Part shown: one piece after another, positions 4,684 to 7,897 of the stretch
Position numbering within the stretch: the first letter of the stretch is position 1
How the letters are laid out: each line of letters begins with the position of its first letter
From: Colwellia sp.
GTDB lineage: Bacteria; Pseudomonadota; Gammaproteobacteria; Enterobacterales; Alteromonadaceae
NCBI GenBank assembly: GCA_003521815.1
Contig: DPHE01000032.1
Span: 1 to 7,897 of the forward strand
Direction: 5' to 3'
DNA: 7,897 nt
The notes under the pieces: generated by a model
What the model was told of the DNA's origin: nothing
The model's input: only the letters and a program-made list of their open reading frames with translations
Databases searched by the model: none
Position numbers and translations under genes: made by a program

Positions 4684-7227
4684 ATGAGCACACAACATCA
4701 AAAAATCGTCGTCGTTGGCAATGGCATGGTTGGCCATCACTTTGTTGATGAAATGGCAAAACATGAAGGATATGAAATTACCGTATTATCAGCTGAAGAT
4801 CGTTTAGCCTATGACCGTGTTCACTTATCAGAATATTTTTCTGGAAAAACTGCTGATGATTTAGCAATGACCACTCCTGCATATTACAACGAAATTGGTG
4901 TTAACTTTTTCACCAACGCAAAAGTTACCAACATTGATAAAATAGCAAAAACTGTTACCACTGAAACTGGCGACACTTACGCTTACGACAAACTCGTTAT
5001 GGCAACGGGTTCATATCCCTTTGTTCCTCCTATTCCTGGTAAAGAGCGTGACCATTGTTTGGTTTATCGTACGATTCAAGATTTAGAAGACATTCAAGCA
5101 TCTGCTAAAGCCGGTAAAGTAGGCGTTGTTGTTGGTGGTGGTTTATTAGGTTTAGAAGCAGCTAACGCACTTAAAGAGCTAGGTTTACAAACACATGTTG
5201 TAGAATTTGCTCCACAATTGATGGGCGTTCAATTAGACAAAGACGGTGGTGCTTTACTTCGTTCAATGATCGAAGGTATTGGCGTTCAGGTGCATACGCA
5301 AAAAGCCACCAATGAAATTGTAGACGGTGAAGAATGTGTTCACCGCATGAATTTTGCAGATGGGTCACATTTAGAAACTGACGTTATTTTATTCTCTGCT
5401 GGTATTCGTCCATACGACAACCTAGCGCGCGAATTTGATTTAGCGGTGGGTGAACGTGGCGGTATTGTTGTTGACAACAATTGTAAAACCTCTGACGAAA
5501 ACATTTACGCCATTGGTGAGTGTGCTTTATGGAATAACTTCATCTTCGGTTTAGTCGCACCGGGTTACACCATGGCTAAGGTTACTGCTGATAACATTAT
5601 TGGTGGTGAGCAACAATTCACTGGTGCTGATATGAGTACTAAGTTGAAGTTAATGGGCATGGACGTAGGTTCAATCGGCGATGCACATGCGCGTACTGAA
5701 GGCTGTAAAAGCTACGTTTATTCAAACCAACCTGACCAAATTTATAAAAAAATAGTGGTAAGTGCAGACGGTAAAGAATTATTAGGCGCCGTTTTAGTAG
5801 GTGATACCAGCGAATATGATTCATTATTGCAATACGCATTAAATGGTATCGAACTACCAGAAAATCCAGACGGATTAATATTACCCAGTGCAGGCGAAAA
5901 ACCAACATTAGGCGTAGACGCTTTACCCGACACTGCCACTATATGTTCATGTTTGAATGTAACCAAAGGTGACATTGTTGCTGCAATTGATTGCGGCGCA
6001 GTAGATGTGGGTGACGTTAAATCTTCAACAAAAGCGGGTAGTGGTTGTGGTGGTTGTGCCGCATTATTGAAGAAAGTTACTGATCACGAATTAGAAAAGC
6101 GAGGTGTTGAAATTAGCACTGACCTTTGTGAACATTTTGCTTACAGCCGTGTTGAATTATTTCACATTGTTAAAGCAGAGCAAATTAAAACCTTTGACGT
6201 GTTAATAGAAAAACATGGTTCAGGTTTAGGCTGTGAAATTTGTAAACCTGCTGCCGCGTCCATTTTAGCGTCGGTTTGGAATGACTACATATTAAAACCC
6301 GACCATGTATCACTTCAAGACACCAACGATGTGTTCCTAGGTAACATGCAAAAAGATGGGACTTATTCCGTCGTTCCACGTATGCCAGGCGGCGAAGTAA
6401 CGCCTGATAAATTAATTGTTATTGGTGAAGTCGCAAAAGAATATAACCTTTACACCAAAGTCACTGGCGGCCAACGTATCGATTTATTTGGCGCACGTGT
6501 TGACCAATTACCCGCAATTTGGAAACGCTTAATTGATGCTGGCATGGAAACAGGTCACGCCTACGGTAAATCGTTACGTACGGTTAAATCTTGTGTAGGT
6601 AGTACTTGGTGTCGTTATGGCCAGCAAGACAGTATGGCAATGGCTATATTTTTAGAAGATCGCTACAAAGGCTTGCGTTCTCCACACAAAATTAAGTTTG
6701 CTGTTTCTGGTTGTACTCGTGAATGTGCAGAAGCGCAAAGTAAAGACATTGGTATTATCGCCACAGAAAATGGTTGGAACTTATACGTCAGTGGTAATGG
6801 CGGAATGAAGCCTCGCCATGGCGATTTATTCGCGACGGATTTAGATGATGAAACCTTAGTTAAGTATATTGATCGTTACTTAATGTTCTACGTACGTACA
6901 GCGGATCGTTTAACGCGTACTTCTGTCTGGTTGGAAAACCTAGAAGGCGGCTTACCCTACATGGAAAAAATCGTTAAAGACGATCACTTAGGTATTAATG
7001 CTGAATTAGAGAAACAAATGCAAAATGTCGTTGATACTTATCAATGTGAATGGAAAACCACCATTGAAAGTGAAGAGCAATTGAAACGTTTCCGTCAGTT
7101 TGTTAACTCTGACACTGTCGATGGCAACATCGAATTCGTTACTGAGCGTGAGCAAATTCGTCCAGCTCAGGGTGAAGAGAAAAAATACGGCGTTAAAATT
7201 CAAGCAGTAGATCTAACACCCGCATAA
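4684..7227 (+). CDS. nirB: NAD(P)H-dependent siroheme nitrite reductase, large subunit
   Basis: This cytoplasmic enzyme reduces nitrite to ammonium with six electrons from NAD(P)H. Domains in order: FAD-binding Rossmann fold with GNGMVG (12-17) and IYAIGE (274-279); NAD(P)H-binding GGGLLG (151-156) between them; a short C-terminal reductase domain (about 318-400); a BFD-like [2Fe-2S] domain with Cys421, Cys423, Cys455 and Cys458; a second, partial Cys cluster with Cys482, Cys517 and Cys520; a ferredoxin-like half domain (about 555-620); and the siroheme/[4Fe-4S] domain with Cys637, Cys643, Cys677 and Cys681 in the C-x5-C...C-x3-C pattern. At 847 residues it equals the length I recall for E. 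coli NirB and looks complete. The ATG is preceded by AGGA (4671-4674) at nine bases. It has its own sigma-54/NtrC promoter region and is followed by nirD after 31 bases. Its neighbours indicate an assimilatory role. Confidence 0.97.
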   Translation: MSTQHQKIVVVGNGMVGHHFVDEMAKHEGYEITVLSAEDRLAYDRVHLSEYFSGKTADDLAMTTPAYYNEIGVNFFTNAKVTNIDKIAKTVTTETGDTYAYDKLVMATGSYPFVPPIPGKERDHCLVYRTIQDLEDIQASAKAGKVGVVVGGGLLGLEAANALKELGLQTHVVEFAPQLMGVQLDKDGGALLRSMIEGIGVQVHTQKATNEIVDGEECVHRMNFADGSHLETDVILFSAGIRPYDNLAREFDLAVGERGGIVVDNNCKTSDENIYAIGECALWNNFIFGLVAPGYTMAKVTADNIIGGEQQFTGADMSTKLKLMGMDVGSIGDAHARTEGCKSYVYSNQPDQIYKKIVVSADGKELLGAVLVGDTSEYDSLLQYALNGIELPENPDGLILPSAGEKPTLGVDALPDTATICSCLNVTKGDIVAAIDCGAVDVGDVKSSTKAGSGCGGCAALLKKVTDHELEKRGVEISTDLCEHFAYSRVELFHIVKAEQIKTFDVLIEKHGSGLGCEICKPAAASILASVWNDYILKPDHVSLQDTNDVFLGNMQKDGTYSVVPRMPGGEVTPDKLIVIGEVAKEYNLYTKVTGGQRIDLFGARVDQLPAIWKRLIDAGMETGHAYGKSLRTVKSCVGSTWCRYGQQDSMAMAIFLEDRYKGLRSPHKIKFAVSGCTRECAEAQSKDIGIIATENGWNLYVSGNGGMKPRHGDLFATDLDDETLVKYIDRYLMFYVRTADRLTRTSVWLENLEGGLPYMEKIVKDDHLGINAELEKQMQNVVDTYQCEWKTTIESEEQLKRFRQFVNSDTVDGNIEFVTEREQIRPAQGEEKKYGVKIQAVDLTPA

Positions 7228-7245
7228 GAAACGTTTTCGGATAAG

Positions 7246-7251
7246 AAAGGA
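7246..7251 (+). promoter_or_regulatory. Ribosome binding site of nirD
   Basis: AAAGGA lies seven bases before the ATG at 7259, inside the 31-base nirB-nirD gap. It supports that start and independent ribosome loading on nirD. Confidence 0.75.
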
Positions 7252-7258
7252 AAATAAA

Positions 7259-7594
7259 ATGACAACAGAAAATACGTGGCAAACCATCTGCCCAACAAGT
7301 GATTTAATCAAAAACTCAGGTGTTTGTGCCTTATTAGCAAACGAAGAGCAAATTGCCTTATTCCAAGTAGGCAACGACACAATTTATGCTGTATCTAACT
7401 TTGACCCTTTTGGAAAAGCTAACGTTTTATATAGAGGATTAATTGGTGAAACTAATGGTGAGATTTATGTTGCTTCACCCTTATTAAAACAACGTTTTGT
7501 TTTAAACTCTGGTGCCTGTTTAGATGATGATACATTTGCCATCAAAACCTATGAAACACGTGTAACTGACGGTAAATTAGAAATATTCGGTTAA
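7259..7594 (+). CDS. nirD: Nitrite reductase (NAD(P)H) small subunit, Rieske-like
   Basis: The 111-residue protein is the small partner of NirB and has the usual NirD length (about 108 in E. coli, from memory). The fold is a Rieske-like beta sandwich, recognisable from ENTWQTICPTSDL at the start, the central IYAVSNFDPFGKANVLYRG (residues 42-60) and the EIYVASPLLKQRFVL stretch that follows. The Cys-x-His and Cys-x2-His pairs that bind the [2Fe-2S] cluster in true Rieske proteins are absent: the cysteines at 11, 23 and 87 do not fit that pattern. This is normal for NirD, which needs no cluster of its own. It lies 31 bases after nirB with a clear Shine-Dalgarno and is followed within 30 bases by the terminator, so nirB-nirD end the unit. 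No nitrate reductase or siroheme synthase gene follows on this strand within the window. Confidence 0.95.
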   Translation: MTTENTWQTICPTSDLIKNSGVCALLANEEQIALFQVGNDTIYAVSNFDPFGKANVLYRGLIGETNGEIYVASPLLKQRFVLNSGACLDDDTFAIKTYETRVTDGKLEIFG

Positions 7595-7621
7595 TCACTT
7601 AACTCTATTATTTTTAAAAAG

Positions 7622-7657
7622 GCCCAGCTTAGGCGCCTAAGCTGGGCGTTTTATTTT
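7622..7657 (+). terminator. Strong intrinsic terminator after nirD, probably bidirectional
   Basis: GCCCAGCTTAGGC (7622-7634) is followed at once by its exact reverse complement GCCTAAGCTGGGC (7635-7647). As RNA this gives an 11-bp GC-rich stem with a four-base GCGC loop. TTTTATTTT (7649-7657) follows. On the other side, AAAAA at 7616-7620 provides a T run for transcripts arriving from the right, so it can serve a convergent gene as well. Confidence 0.92.
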
Positions 7658-7897
7658 AGTAATTTTATTATTTAGTCTAGGGTCAACTACCGTATTACGT
7701 GATAATAGAAAAAATATCGCGATAGTAAAAGCATTAATAACTACCCAAAATACAGAAACCCTACCTTTAATGGTCGCTTTTTAATCGAACAGAAATTAAT
7801 ATGAAAATAATGCTTGATCCCTTTCAGTAGATCTATAGAATGCGCTCCAGTTCCAAGGGGTTCAGCCAAAAATCTTAACCAACTGGACGTTTTGATA
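7658..7897. other. Right-end region without an identifiable gene
   Basis: These 240 bases hold no gene I can recognise. Two minus-strand frames are open to the edge. One runs from 7896 to a TAG at 7741-7743 (51 residues, containing WLRFLAEPLGTGAHSIDLL). The other stops at 7862-7864 after only 11 residues (YQNVQLVKIFG). Either could be the C-terminus of a convergent gene entering from the right, which the bidirectional terminator would suit, or chance. The sequence style around 7815-7870 made me consider the end of an insertion sequence, but no terminal repeat can be tested here. Confidence 0.3.

Noticed and set aside
5171..7203. Several 64-89 residue minus-strand frames inside nirB
   Set aside because: They are antisense shadows of a well-conserved gene, overlap one another, and lack starts with ribosome sites.
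7259..7594. Treating nirD as a true Rieske iron-sulphur protein
   Set aside because: The Cys-x-His and Cys-x2-His ligand pairs are missing, as is usual for NirD.
1..7897. CRISPR arrays, tRNA or rRNA genes
   Set aside because: No regularly spaced direct repeats, no tRNA cloverleaf and no rRNA-like sequence were seen in any gap.

Overview
The window is about 7.9 kb of AT-rich DNA carrying a nitrate/nitrite assimilation locus. Gene content, protein sequence style and base composition point to a marine gammaproteobacterium, probably of the Alteromonadales (Colwellia, Thalassotalea or Pseudoalteromonas-like). That placement is inferred from general resemblance, not from a search.

Layout. A minus-strand gene, cut by the left edge, begins at 416. 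It encodes the N-terminal part of a NirB-like FAD/NAD(P) oxidoreductase of the kind that delivers electrons to assimilatory nitrate reductase. A 741-base gene-free divergent regulatory region (417-1157) follows. The plus strand then carries a NarK/NasA-type nitrate/nitrite transporter (1158-2630). Six bases later comes a bifunctional PP2C phosphatase / Ser-Thr kinase with a C-terminal membrane anchor (2637-4409). A second regulatory gap (4410-4683) precedes nirB (4684-7227) and nirD (7259-7594), the two subunits of NAD(P)H-dependent siroheme nitrite reductase. A strong, probably bidirectional terminator (7622-7657) closes the unit. The last 240 bases hold no gene I can identify.

How it works together. 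The transporter brings nitrate (and perhaps nitrite) in. The left-edge oxidoreductase presumably belongs to a divergent nitrate-reductase operon outside the window. NirBD reduces nitrite to ammonium. The order transporter - kinase/phosphatase - nirB - nirD recalls the Pseudomonas aeruginosa nas cluster (PA1783-PA1780, from memory). The kinase/phosphatase is therefore a conserved but functionally obscure member of the locus.

Regulation is the most striking thing I read directly from the sequence. All three transcription units have a good sigma-54 -24/-12 promoter: 505-520 on the minus strand, 1011-1026, and 4604-4619. Each has an NtrC-type site of the GCAC-N7-GTGC form 119-142 bases upstream of the predicted start: 627-641, 888-902 and 4504-4518. 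The transporter promoter is also overlapped by a perfect CRP-type palindrome (TGTGAT-N6-ATCACA). This suggests nitrogen-limitation control of the whole locus, with a carbon or energy signal added at the transporter. These promoters and sites are pattern calls, not experimental ones.
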